A program made the translations under genes and the position numbers. Under the pieces are notes generated by a model. The model was given only the letters and a program-made list of their open reading frames with translations, was not told the DNA's origin and made no database searches. Positions 23,833 to 32,609 of a DNA stretch of 64,000 nt are shown here, piece after piece (the stretch's first letter is position 1; the number at the start of each line of letters is the position of its first letter). Source of the DNA: Alphaproteobacteria bacterium (GTDB lineage: Bacteria > Pseudomonadota > Alphaproteobacteria > Rhodobacterales > Rhodobacteraceae); assembly GCA_030424865.1 (NCBI GenBank), contig JAUHVR010000019.1, positions 52,646 through 116,645 of the forward strand, in the 5' to 3' direction.

Positions 23833-24872
23833 CGCATCTGCCAGAGCCAGGCGCCGTCTTCGCGTTCGGTCCGCTGGACCTCGCCCAAGTGCCAAAGGTG
23901 CAGGCAATGAGCCAGCGCCTCGACCAGGGCAAGGCCATATTCGCCGCCGCCGATCTCTCGTTTGAACAGCGGCAGAAAGCACTCGCCCGCCGTTTTGGGC
24001 TCTGCAAGATGGGTCCGCAGCCGGTCCAAAGCACCGTGATGGTTGTCGATCAGTTGCCGCATCCGCGTGGGCAGGCCGGTGAAGGGCAGCTTGTGCCCGC
24101 CCAGCACCAAGTGATCCGGCCGCGCCAGCGTTGCCAGCCGGTCGCAGGCCTCCAGCCAGTCGGAAACCGGATCGGCCAGCGGTTCAGTGGCGTAGACCCC
24201 AAGGTTGGGGCTGATCGAAGGCAGGATCTGGTCCCCGGCGATCACCAGGGTGTCGTCCCGGCTCCACAGCGTCGCGTGTTCCGGAGCGTGGCCATTTCCG
24301 ATGTGCACCGTCCAGGTGCGGCCGCCAAGGCGGATCTCGTCATCCTGCTTGATCCGGCGAAACCCCAGCGGCATGGGCGCCACGACATCGGCAAAGTTGA
24401 ACGGGCGCTCGCCCGCGCGCTGGTCGAAGATATCCGCCCGCATGCCTGCACGGCGGTAATAGGTCAGCGTCTCGTCCGTCGGCACCGGCTGTTCGTCCAG
24501 CGTCAGCATCCGTGAGAACAGCCACGAGGTGCGCGTCATGATCAGCTCGGCGCCATGCTCTTTCTGGAACCAGCCAGCCAATCCGACGTGGTCGGGGTGG
24601 TGATGCGTGACCAGCACCCGCGCCACGGGCCGCGCGGCCAGCGGGCCGTCCAGCAGTTTTTGCCAGATCGCCCGCGACCGGCGCGAGGCCATGCCGGTGT
24701 CGATCAGCGTCCAGCCGTCGTCATCGGCCAGTGCGTAGACGTTCACATGGTCCAGCGCCATCGGCAGCGGCAGGCGCGCCCAAAGTACGCCGGGGGCGAC
24801 CTCGATGGCCTTTCCTTCCCCCGGAGGGTCAGGCCAGGGGTAATCAATCACGGCAGTTGGGGCATCTTTCAT
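23829..24872 (-). CDS. Metallo-beta-lactamase-fold hydrolase
   Basis: A 347-residue protein with the zinc-binding motif VLVTHHHPDHVGLAGW, further ligands in GNGHAPEHATL and AGDQILP, and a C-terminal helical extension typical of the family in which a winged-helix-like tail follows the hydrolase domain. The substrate is probably a thioester or a lactone, but this is not determined. The ATG overlaps the acyl-CoA dehydrogenase stop by 4 bases, implying a shared role in acyl-CoA metabolism (inference). It converges on the amidotransferase gene at CTAG. Confidence 0.87.
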   Translation of the reverse strand: MKDAPTAVIDYPWPDPPGEGKAIEVAPGVLWARLPLPMALDHVNVYALADDDGWTLIDTGMASRRSRAIWQKLLDGPLAARPVARVLVTHHHPDHVGLAGWFQKEHGAELIMTRTSWLFSRMLTLDEQPVPTDETLTYYRRAGMRADIFDQRAGERPFNFADVVAPMPLGFRRIKQDDEIRLGGRTWTVHIGNGHAPEHATLWSRDDTLVIAGDQILPSISPNLGVYATEPLADPVSDWLEACDRLATLARPDHLVLGGHKLPFTGLPTRMRQLIDNHHGALDRLRTHLAEPKTAGECFLPLFKREIGGGEYGLALVEALAHCLHLWHLGEVQRTEREDGAWLWQMR

Positions 24873-26584
24873 GCCGACAGGTCATCCACGCTGAGTGCAA
24901 AAAGGTCAACCGCCCCGGCCTGCGCTTGTGCCAGCAAAGAGCCATGTTCCGGCAAGAGCCGCGAGATATAGAACCGCGCCAGACGCGCGCGCGCGCCGTC
25001 CGGGTCCTGCATGGCCGCCCGCAGGTGGAAGTAGCCGCCCAACACGCGGGCAAAACCCATCAGGTAAGGCACGGCCCCGGAAAAACGCATCTGCAGATCG
25101 CCCTGTCCGACCAGCCACTCGGTCGTCTCGCGCAGGGTTTCCGAGGCCTGCCAGACCGGTTCGGCCAGATCGGGCGCGCTGTGGCGGGCCTCTTCGGCAA
25201 AGGCTTCGATCTCGTCGATCAGGGCGTTTGCGGCCTCGCCCCCGTCCATCATCTTGCGCGCCACCAGATCCATCGCCTGAATGCCGTTGGTGCCCTCATA
25301 GATCGCGGTCACCCGCACATCGCGCAGGTATTGCGCCGCGCCGGTTTCCTCGATGAAGCCCATGCCGCCGTGAACCTGCACCCCCATGTCCGCGACCGAG
25401 ATGCCCGTCTGCGTGCCAAAACTCTTGGCAATCGGCGTCAGAAACGCGGCCCGTGCCTGCCATTCGGCGTCTCCGGTGGCGTTGCCCATGTCGATGGCGA
25501 CGGCACAGGCCAGGGCAATGGCGCGGGCGGCGAACACATCCGCCTTCATCGTGGCCAGCATCCGGCGGACGTCGGCATGATCGATGATGGTGCCCGAGCC
25601 GCCCTCGACCGGGGTGCGCCCCTGTTTGCGGTCCAGCGCATAGGCCAGCGCGTGCTGATAGGCCCCTTCAGCGGCCCCGATGCCCTGTCCTGCGACGCCC
25701 AGGCGGGCGTTGTTCATCATGGTGAACATGCATTTCATGCCGTCGTGTTCCTGGCCAACCAGCCAGCCCGTCGCGCCGTCATAAGACATCACGGCCGTGG
25801 GCGAGCCGTGCAGCCCCATCTTTTCCTCCAGGCTGACCACGCCAAGGGTGTTGCGCTGGCCGGGGTTGCCATCGGCGTCCGGCAGGAACTTTGGCACCAG
25901 GAACAGGCTGATCCCCTTGGTGCCAGGTCCGCCGTCAGGCAGACGCGCCAGCACCAGGTGACAGACATTGGACGTGATGTCGTTGTCGCCCCAGCTGATA
26001 AATATCTTTTGGCCGGTGATGGCATAGGTGCCATCCCCATTGCGCTCGGCCTTGCTGCGCAGCGCCCCCACGTCCGATCCTGCCTGCGACTCGGTCAGGT
26101 TCATGGTGCCGGCCCATTCGCCGGTGATCAGCTTGGGCAGATACAGATCCTTCAACGCGTCCGAGGCATGATGCTCGAGCGCCTCGATCTGGCCCTGCGT
26201 CATCAGCGGGTTCAACTGCAGCGACAGACAGGCCGCCGACATCATCTCCATCACCGCCGTGTTCACCGTCATCGGCAGCCCCATACCGCCACTTTCGACC
26301 TGGCCCGTGGTGCCAACCCAGCCGCCTTCGGCAATCGCGCGATAGGCCTCGGCATAGCCGGGCGAGGTGCGCACAACGCCGTTTTCCAGCACCGCCGGGG
26401 TTTCATCGCCAGCGCGATTGACGGGGGCCAGAACGTCTTCGCACAGCCGTCCGGCCTCGGTCAGGATCGCCTGGACCAGATCCTCTGAGGCCTCGGCAAA
26501 GCGGTCGGTCTGCGCGACCTGGGCAAAATCCACAACGTGGTTCAGCAGGAAACGATAGTCAGGCAACGGCGCACGATAGGGCAT
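24869..26584 (-). CDS. Acyl-CoA dehydrogenase with C-terminal extension (DmdC/long type)
   Basis: A 571-residue FAD-dependent dehydrogenase, longer than the usual ~380. It has an N-terminal acyl-CoA dehydrogenase domain, the flavin stretch WAGTMNLTESQAGSDVGALRS, KIFISWGDND, the catalytic region QVHGGMGFIEETGAAQYLRDVRVTAIYEGTNGIQAMDLVARK, and a C-terminal helical extension. This is the DmdC-like or 3-methylmercaptopropionyl-CoA type group; substrate assignment needs more than sequence. Electrons would go through ETF to the ETF-QO at 12.3 kb. It overlaps the downstream hydrolase gene by ATGA. Start at 26584 chosen for MPYRAPLPDYRFLLNHVVDF. Confidence 0.93.
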   Translation of the reverse strand: MPYRAPLPDYRFLLNHVVDFAQVAQTDRFAEASEDLVQAILTEAGRLCEDVLAPVNRAGDETPAVLENGVVRTSPGYAEAYRAIAEGGWVGTTGQVESGGMGLPMTVNTAVMEMMSAACLSLQLNPLMTQGQIEALEHHASDALKDLYLPKLITGEWAGTMNLTESQAGSDVGALRSKAERNGDGTYAITGQKIFISWGDNDITSNVCHLVLARLPDGGPGTKGISLFLVPKFLPDADGNPGQRNTLGVVSLEEKMGLHGSPTAVMSYDGATGWLVGQEHDGMKCMFTMMNNARLGVAGQGIGAAEGAYQHALAYALDRKQGRTPVEGGSGTIIDHADVRRMLATMKADVFAARAIALACAVAIDMGNATGDAEWQARAAFLTPIAKSFGTQTGISVADMGVQVHGGMGFIEETGAAQYLRDVRVTAIYEGTNGIQAMDLVARKMMDGGEAANALIDEIEAFAEEARHSAPDLAEPVWQASETLRETTEWLVGQGDLQMRFSGAVPYLMGFARVLGGYFHLRAAMQDPDGARARLARFYISRLLPEHGSLLAQAQAGAVDLFALSVDDLSA

Positions 26585-26704
26585 TGGGGATCTCGGACTT
26601 GGTGGGTTGGCAACGGCTTTGGCCCGCGCTATGCGTTGCGCGGCTTTGCATGGCACGTTACGCCTGCCGCCCTTGGCTTCAACCGAAACGCCGCGTCACG
26701 GGAC

Positions 26705-27652
26705 ATGAGCGAGATCACAACGCAACGTCTTGATCCAACACCCATCGGCCTGGCCCGCGCCGCCGATCTGTTGTCGCGTGGCGGGTTGGTCGCCTTTCCG
26801 ACCGAGACGGTCTATGGCCTGGGCGCTGATGCCTGCAACGATCACGCCGTCGCACGGATCTACGAGGCCAAGGGGCGGCCGTCGTTCAATCCGTTGATCG
26901 CCCATGTTGCCGACGTCGAAGCCGCGAAAACGCTGACCGAGTGGACAGAGGCCGCCGAGGCCGTGGCGCGGGCCTTCTGGCCCGGTCCGTTGACCATGGT
27001 CCTGAAGAAACGCGAAGGCAGCGGCCTTTCGAAACTGCTGAGCGCCGGGCAGGACACCGTCGCCGTCCGGGTGCCCGAACACCCGGTCGCACAGGGGCTG
27101 CTGAGGGCCTTTGGCGGACCGGTCGCCGCGCCGTCGGCCAACCGGTCGGGACAGATCAGCCCGACTTCGGCCGAACATGTGCTAAACGGCATGACCGGCC
27201 GGGTCGAGGCGGTTGTCGATGGCGGGCGCTGCCAGGTGGGGCTGGAATCGACAATCATCGGGCTGGCGGGTCGCCCGACCTTGCTGCGCCCCGGTCAGAT
27301 CGGAATTGATGCCCTGAGCGAAACCCTTGGGACGCCGGTCTTTGAACGCAAGGACACCGAGGCGATCACGGCGCCGGGCCAGCTGACCTCGCACTACGCG
27401 CCCCACGCCCGCGTGCGCCTGAATGCGATCGAGTGGCATCCCGGAGAGCTGCGTCTGGGGTTCGGCGACGTGGCCTGTGACCTGAACCTGTCGCCCACCG
27501 AGGACATGACCGAGGCTGCGGCGAACCTCTTCGAGTTCCTGCACCGGCTGGACGCGCGGCAGGCCGAGGTGATCGCCGTTTCGCCCATCCCCCATGTGGG
27601 CCTGGGCATCGCGATCAACGACCGCCTGACACGCGCCGCCGCACCGCGCTAG
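26705..27652 (+). CDS. sua5: L-threonylcarbamoyladenylate synthase (Sua5 long type)
   Basis: Makes threonylcarbamoyl-AMP for the t6A37 modification of ANN-decoding tRNAs. The 315-residue protein has the YrdC domain (GGLVAFPTETVYGLGADACN, KGRPSFNPLIAHV, APSANRSGQISPT, LESTIIGL) followed by a linker with HYAPHARV and a C-terminal Sua5 domain, which short TsaC proteins lack. The ATG at 26705 is chosen at the start of homology; the frame upstream overlaps the divergent dehydrogenase. Its stop shares CTAG with the convergent yqgE gene. Confidence 0.94.
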   Translation: MSEITTQRLDPTPIGLARAADLLSRGGLVAFPTETVYGLGADACNDHAVARIYEAKGRPSFNPLIAHVADVEAAKTLTEWTEAAEAVARAFWPGPLTMVLKKREGSGLSKLLSAGQDTVAVRVPEHPVAQGLLRAFGGPVAAPSANRSGQISPTSAEHVLNGMTGRVEAVVDGGRCQVGLESTIIGLAGRPTLLRPGQIGIDALSETLGTPVFERKDTEAITAPGQLTSHYAPHARVRLNAIEWHPGELRLGFGDVACDLNLSPTEDMTEAAANLFEFLHRLDARQAEVIAVSPIPHVGLGIAINDRLTRAAAPR

Positions 27653-28218
27653 GCGCGCCCGCCCTCGGCGCTCAGCGCCATCGGCGACACGCCAAGCGTT
27701 TTCAGGGCGGCGGTCCATTTCTCGGCATCCGGGGTCTTGAAGACCAGATCATGGCTGCCCTCACAGGTCAGCCAGCCGTTCTGTGCAAACTCGCCCTCTA
27801 GCTGGCCTGGCCCCCAGCCGGCATAGCCCAGCGCCAGCAGAAAGCGCGCCGGGCCGACGCCTGCGCGGATGTCGCGCAGGATGTCGATGGTGGCCGTCAT
27901 GCGGAAATCCTGGGTCACCGGCAGGCTTTCGCCGCCGCCTTCATAGTCGGCACCGTGCAGCACAAAGCCGCGTGATTGTTCCACCGGGCCTCCGTAATAG
28001 ACGGGGCGCGGATCGCCCTCGCCCTCACCTTCGATCGAAAGCTGGTCCCAAAGGTCATTCAGCGTCACGTCGGCGGCGGGTTTGTTCACGATCAACCCCA
28101 TCGCACCTTCGTCGGAATGGGCGCACATGTAGACCAAGCTGTGTTCGAACCGGGGATCCCCCATGCCGGGCATGGCGATCAGCATCTTGCCGGTCAGATC
28201 AGTTGTGCCTGTGTCCAT
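27649..28218 (-). CDS. YqgE/AlgH family protein
   Basis: A 189-residue UPF0301 protein: LTGKMLIAMPGMGDPRFEHSLVYMCAHSDEGAMGLIVNKP, then VYYGGPVEQSRGFVLH and GYAGWGPGQLEGEF are hallmark motifs. Homologues affect alginate and other gene expression in Pseudomonas, but the molecular activity is unresolved. The ATG at 28218 follows a purine-rich AAAGGGG. It is divergent from a DsbD-N-like gene with a 131-base spacer and converges on sua5 with a 4-base overlap. Confidence 0.93.
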   Translation of the reverse strand: MDTGTTDLTGKMLIAMPGMGDPRFEHSLVYMCAHSDEGAMGLIVNKPAADVTLNDLWDQLSIEGEGEGDPRPVYYGGPVEQSRGFVLHGADYEGGGESLPVTQDFRMTATIDILRDIRAGVGPARFLLALGYAGWGPGQLEGEFAQNGWLTCEGSHDLVFKTPDAEKWTAALKTLGVSPMALSAEGGRA

Positions 28219-28349
28219 CGGAACCCCTTTCACGCGTTGCTTTTCAAGATGGCCATGAACGTGGCCGGTCGCAAGGCACAAGGGAAAGACACATTCCCTC
28301 GCCGCAACGTGACTTGGCTTTTGTGCGAAACTTCGCCATCTCCAAGGGT

Positions 28350-29147
28350 ATGAAGAGCAAATTCCTCCCTCTGGCTGCAATGGCCCTCTGCGCCGCCCTG
28401 CCCGTTCAGGCAGGCGAGTTCGACGATGTGCTGCACGGTACCGTGCGGCCCGGCTGGCGGTTGCCAAACGGCGATCATATCGCGGCCCTGCATCTGAAAC
28501 TGGCCCCGGGGTGGAAGACCTATTGGCGCGCGCCCGGCGAAGGCGGCATCCCGCCCGAGTTCAACTGGAGCGGCTCGCGCAACCTGGCGGGTGTCGCGAT
28601 CAACTGGCCGACACCGGATGTCTTTGATCAGTCGGGCATGCGGTCGGTCGGCTATGAGAACGAACTGGTCCTGCCGATCCGGATTGCGACCAAAAACGGA
28701 AAAGCCATCGAACTGCGCGGCGAGATGGAACTGGGGCTGTGCAAGGACATCTGCATGCCGCACAGTTTGTCGTTCCGCGCCCAGCTGCCGGCTGATGTCA
28801 CGAACCCCGACCCGGTGATCGCAGCCTCGATGGCCGACGTTCCCTATACCCAGGACGAAGCGGGCGTGCGCGATGTGTCGTGCGACCTGAGCCTTGGCGC
28901 GGACGGCGTTTCCCTAAGCGCACGCGTGCAGATGCCCAGCACCGGCGGGGACGAACACGTGGTCGTCGAAACCCGCAATCCGATGATCTGGGTGCAAGAG
29001 GCCACGACCCGCCGCACGGGCGGCGAGATTCATGCCGTCACGACCCTGATGCACATGGATGGCAAACCTTTTGCCGTCGATCGCTCGGCCCTGACGATCA
29101 CCGTGATCGGTCAGAAATACGCGGTCGAGATCCAGGGCTGCGGATAA
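28350..29147 (+). CDS. Periplasmic DsbD N-terminal-domain-like protein
   Basis: A 265-residue exported protein: a signal peptide (FLPLAAMALCAALPVQAGEF) followed by an immunoglobulin-like domain resembling the N-terminal domain of DsbD. The Cys pair in MELGLCKDICMPHSLSF is the expected redox couple. The membrane and thioredoxin-like domains of full DsbD are absent. It would act as a periplasmic disulfide reductase or carrier that needs a membrane partner elsewhere. The ATG at 28350 is preceded by AAGGG. It converges on the RND transporter gene. Confidence 0.85.
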   Translation: MKSKFLPLAAMALCAALPVQAGEFDDVLHGTVRPGWRLPNGDHIAALHLKLAPGWKTYWRAPGEGGIPPEFNWSGSRNLAGVAINWPTPDVFDQSGMRSVGYENELVLPIRIATKNGKAIELRGEMELGLCKDICMPHSLSFRAQLPADVTNPDPVIAASMADVPYTQDEAGVRDVSCDLSLGADGVSLSARVQMPSTGGDEHVVVETRNPMIWVQEATTRRTGGEIHAVTTLMHMDGKPFAVDRSALTITVIGQKYAVEIQGCG

Positions 29148-29209
29148 CGCCTGCCAAAACAGACGCCGTCAACACGCGTACCAGGGGACCTGCCCAGAAG
29201 GGCAGTTCG

Positions 29210-32200
29210 TCAGGCCTTGCGTCTTTGCAGCATCCGGAACGTGTAGACCCCGCTGACCACATACAGCACCAGTGACAGCGCCGCGACGCCGCCAAGGAAC
29301 AGCATCATGCTTGCCAGCATCGGATCGAATCCGGCCAGCCCTGGCACCAGTGCCTTGATCTGTGCAAGCATCTCTCCGTTTACGGCCGCATAGCCCATCG
29401 TCAGTGCCAACCAGCCCAGAACCGCCACGGCGCCAAGCGTGATCATCCCGCCAACCCGCCGGTCGCGGAACCGCAGCCCACGGCGGAATGCCGTTACCTC
29501 GCGGCGCACATCCTGCTGGATCGCGATCAGTGAAGGCACGACAAGCAACACCAGGATCATCCCGAAGCCCAGCCCATAGACCAGCGTGATCACCGTCGGT
29601 TTCAGGAACTGGGCCTGGGCGGATCCTTCATAGAGAAGGGGCGCCAGCCCGAGGACCGTCGTCAACGTGGTCAGCATCACCGGCCTCAGCCGGTCCGCCG
29701 CCCCGTCGATGATCGAGGGCACAAGCCCGCGTTCTTCGGCGTATTGGTCGATCGTCGTCACAAGGACAATCGAGTCGTTGATGATGATCCCCGTCATCCC
29801 CAACAAGCCGACCACGGTGAACATGGATAACGGCACATCCCACTGCGCATGTCCGTATATGGTCCCGACCAGCCCGAAGGGGATGATCGCCATGACCACG
29901 ATCGGGCGCGACCAGCTCGAGAACACCCAGGCCAGAACCAGGTAGATGCCCGTCAGCACCAGGATCAGCCCGATGCGTGCGTCCTGGATGAAGTCATTTT
30001 CCTGTTCGCTCAGACCAGCCAGCCGATACTCGACCTGTCGTTCCTCGGCGATGCGGGGCAGGATCACGCTGTCCAATTGCTGCAGGATTTCGGTGGCGCG
30101 GGCCGGATCATCTTCCGAGATGTCGCCGGTGACCGAGATCAGCCGGAGCCCGTTTTCGCGCTGTACCGTCGAAAAGCCGGTGCGCCGTTCGACACTCACG
30201 ATGTCGGCCAACAACACGTATTCCCCACCCGGCGTGCGCAATTGCGTGCGTTCCAGGAAATCGGCCGTCAGTTCCCCCTCGGGCAGCTCTACCCGGATCG
30301 TGGCGCTGCGTGGCCCATCTGGATAGGTCGCGGCCTCGATCCCGCCCAGGCGGTTGCGCAACACGCGGCCCAAGCCGTCGATGGTAAAGCCCAGCGCCTG
30401 ACCCTGAGCGGTCAGTTCCAGGATGATCTCTTCCTTGTCATAAGACAGGTTGTCCTCGACCGCGGACACTTCGCCGAACTGCGCCACGGCGGTTTGCAGA
30501 TCCTCGGACGCGGATTTCAGCACCTCGGCGCTGGACCCGTAAAACTGGACATCCAATGCATCGCCGCCCGGGCCCGAACGCCAGCCACGGAAGCTGATCG
30601 TTTCGACCAGCGGATGGCGGCGCACGGCATCCTGCAGTTCACCGACAAACTGGAAACTGGAATAGGTGCGCAAGTCGCGGTCGATCAGCTCGATCGAGAT
30701 CGCGCCCAGCTGGTCGGGATCCTTGGTTTCGGCCCCTGACAAGCCACGGCCCGAGTTCCCGCCGACCTCGGCGATCACATAGGCGACGGGATTGCGGCCG
30801 TACCGTTCCTCGTACTGCTTGCCCAGTTCTTCGGTCGCCCGCTGCATCTCGCGCATCATGGCCAGCGTGTCCTGCCGCGTGGCGCTTGGCACCATCGCGA
30901 AGTTGCCCGTGACCGAAGACAGTTCGGGTGGGCTGAAGAACCGCCACTGGCTGTCGCCGCGAATGAACACGGCAATCTGGCTGGCCAACAGGACAACGAC
31001 ACCGGCGATGACCGCGTACCGTGCCCAGATCACTCCGGCCATCAAGCGGCGGAACAGATTGTCCCGCACCCACCGGAAGCCGCGGTTCACGACGCGCGAC
31101 GGCCAGTCGTACCAATGTTCCTTGACCGAATGCTTGAGCGCATGCGCCATGTGGTTGGGCAGGATCAGGAAACATTCGATCAACGACGCGATCAGCACCA
31201 CGACCACGGTGAAAGGTATGTCCCGTAACAAATCGCCAAACCGCCCGCCGATGGCCGTCAGACCAAAGAAGGCGATGATCGTGGTCAATGATGCCGCAAA
31301 CACCGGCATCGCCATGCGGCGCGCGGCATTTTCAGCAGCGTCATAGGGAGATTCCCCGCGCCTGGCCCGGAAATCCGCGTGTTCGCCGACGACGATGGCA
31401 TCGTCCACCACGATGCCCAACGTGATGATCAGGGCAAAGAGCGAAATTATGTTGATCGTGATCCCCGCCACGTACATCAACGCAATGGTGGCCAGCATGG
31501 CTGTCGGAATGCCTGCCGCCACCCAAAAGGCCGTGCGCACGTTCAGGAACAGGAAGAGAAGCGTCACAACCAGCGCCAGCCCCATCAACCCGTTGTCGAT
31601 CAGGATGTTCAATCGAGCGGTGATGACCTCGGATCGGGTGCGGATCAGTTCAATCGCCACGCCATCCGGCAATGTGGCCTGCAAATCCGCGGCAACGGTC
31701 TCGACCGTTTCCTGAATGCTGATGGCATCCCCCTGATCCGAACGGTCGACACGGATCGAAATGGCGGGATCTTCACCCACGAAGTAGCTGCGCGCACGGT
31801 CGATGCCTTCGACACTGACCGTCGCCAGATCTCCGATCACAAGCTTTGACCCATCAGGGTTCGACCGCAGAACAATGGCCGAGATCTGCTCGGCGCTGCG
31901 CTTCTCGACGCCCGTGCGCACACGAGTGCCTGCGCCGCTGACGTCGCCAGCCGGATCGGCATCGACCTCTTCCGCGATGGCCGCAGCGATCTCGGCCAGC
32001 GTCACATCATAGGCAATCAGTTGCGCCGAGGGCACTTCGACCAGAGTCTGAGGGGCTGCAAGGCCGCGTATCGTCGTTCGCGTCACACCTTCGGCAAAGA
32101 GGCGCACCACCAACTCGTCCGAAAACCGGGCAAGCTGATCGACGGCCACCGGGCCGGTGACCACGATATCGGTCACGCGATCGCGCCACGCGCCGCGTCG

Positions 32201-32608
32201 CACAACAGGATCGTCAGCATCCTCGGGCAGAGAATTGACCGCGTCGACAGCCGTCGCCACGTCGTCTGCGGCCCGCGACATATCCCAACCGGGCTCGAAC
32301 TCCAGCGTGATCCGGGCATTGCCCTCGCGCGAGTTCGCGGACGAGCTTTCGACACCTTCGACGGCCAGCAGCGCCGGTTCGATGACCTGCACAATCGCGC
32401 GGTCGACATCTTCGGCCCCGGCACCGTCCCAGCGCACGCTGACCGTGACATCGTCGATGATCACATCGGGAAAGAACTGGGCCCGCATGTTGGGCAGCGC
32501 CGCAACGCCGGCCCCGATCAGCAGGAACAACAGCAGGTTCGCCATCGTCCGATGGCGTGTGAAATAGGACAGGATGCCGCCTGCGCCCTTGCTGACTCGG
32601 TTTGCCAT
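29210..32608 (-). CDS. RND-family efflux pump, inner-membrane permease
   Basis: A 1132-residue HAE1/AcrB-like proton-driven exporter with an N-terminal helix (MANLLLFLLIGAGVAALP), two large periplasmic loops and two groups of membrane helices. The proton-relay Asp pair is seen in GIVVDDAIVVGEHADF. The repeat-equivalent GMTGIIINDSIVLVTTIDQY lies in the second half. The start at 32608 follows the upstream adaptor stop by one base, so the two genes form an operon. No outer-membrane channel gene is adjacent, so a TolC encoded elsewhere is presumably used. The substrate is unknown. Confidence 0.95.
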   Translation of the reverse strand: MANRVSKGAGGILSYFTRHRTMANLLLFLLIGAGVAALPNMRAQFFPDVIIDDVTVSVRWDGAGAEDVDRAIVQVIEPALLAVEGVESSSANSREGNARITLEFEPGWDMSRAADDVATAVDAVNSLPEDADDPVVRRGAWRDRVTDIVVTGPVAVDQLARFSDELVVRLFAEGVTRTTIRGLAAPQTLVEVPSAQLIAYDVTLAEIAAAIAEEVDADPAGDVSGAGTRVRTGVEKRSAEQISAIVLRSNPDGSKLVIGDLATVSVEGIDRARSYFVGEDPAISIRVDRSDQGDAISIQETVETVAADLQATLPDGVAIELIRTRSEVITARLNILIDNGLMGLALVVTLLFLFLNVRTAFWVAAGIPTAMLATIALMYVAGITINIISLFALIITLGIVVDDAIVVGEHADFRARRGESPYDAAENAARRMAMPVFAASLTTIIAFFGLTAIGGRFGDLLRDIPFTVVVVLIASLIECFLILPNHMAHALKHSVKEHWYDWPSRVVNRGFRWVRDNLFRRLMAGVIWARYAVIAGVVVLLASQIAVFIRGDSQWRFFSPPELSSVTGNFAMVPSATRQDTLAMMREMQRATEELGKQYEERYGRNPVAYVIAEVGGNSGRGLSGAETKDPDQLGAISIELIDRDLRTYSSFQFVGELQDAVRRHPLVETISFRGWRSGPGGDALDVQFYGSSAEVLKSASEDLQTAVAQFGEVSAVEDNLSYDKEEIILELTAQGQALGFTIDGLGRVLRNRLGGIEAATYPDGPRSATIRVELPEGELTADFLERTQLRTPGGEYVLLADIVSVERRTGFSTVQRENGLRLISVTGDISEDDPARATEILQQLDSVILPRIAEERQVEYRLAGLSEQENDFIQDARIGLILVLTGIYLVLAWVFSSWSRPIVVMAIIPFGLVGTIYGHAQWDVPLSMFTVVGLLGMTGIIINDSIVLVTTIDQYAEERGLVPSIIDGAADRLRPVMLTTLTTVLGLAPLLYEGSAQAQFLKPTVITLVYGLGFGMILVLLVVPSLIAIQQDVRREVTAFRRGLRFRDRRVGGMITLGAVAVLGWLALTMGYAAVNGEMLAQIKALVPGLAGFDPMLASMMLFLGGVAALSLVLYVVSGVYTFRMLQRRKA

Positions 32609-32609
32609 C

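Noticed and set aside
29148..29209. Terminator between the DsbD-N-like gene and the RND permease gene
   Set aside because: CTGCCCAGAAGGGCAG can form a small hairpin but has no T-tract on either strand and stem length is marginal, so it was not listed as a terminator.
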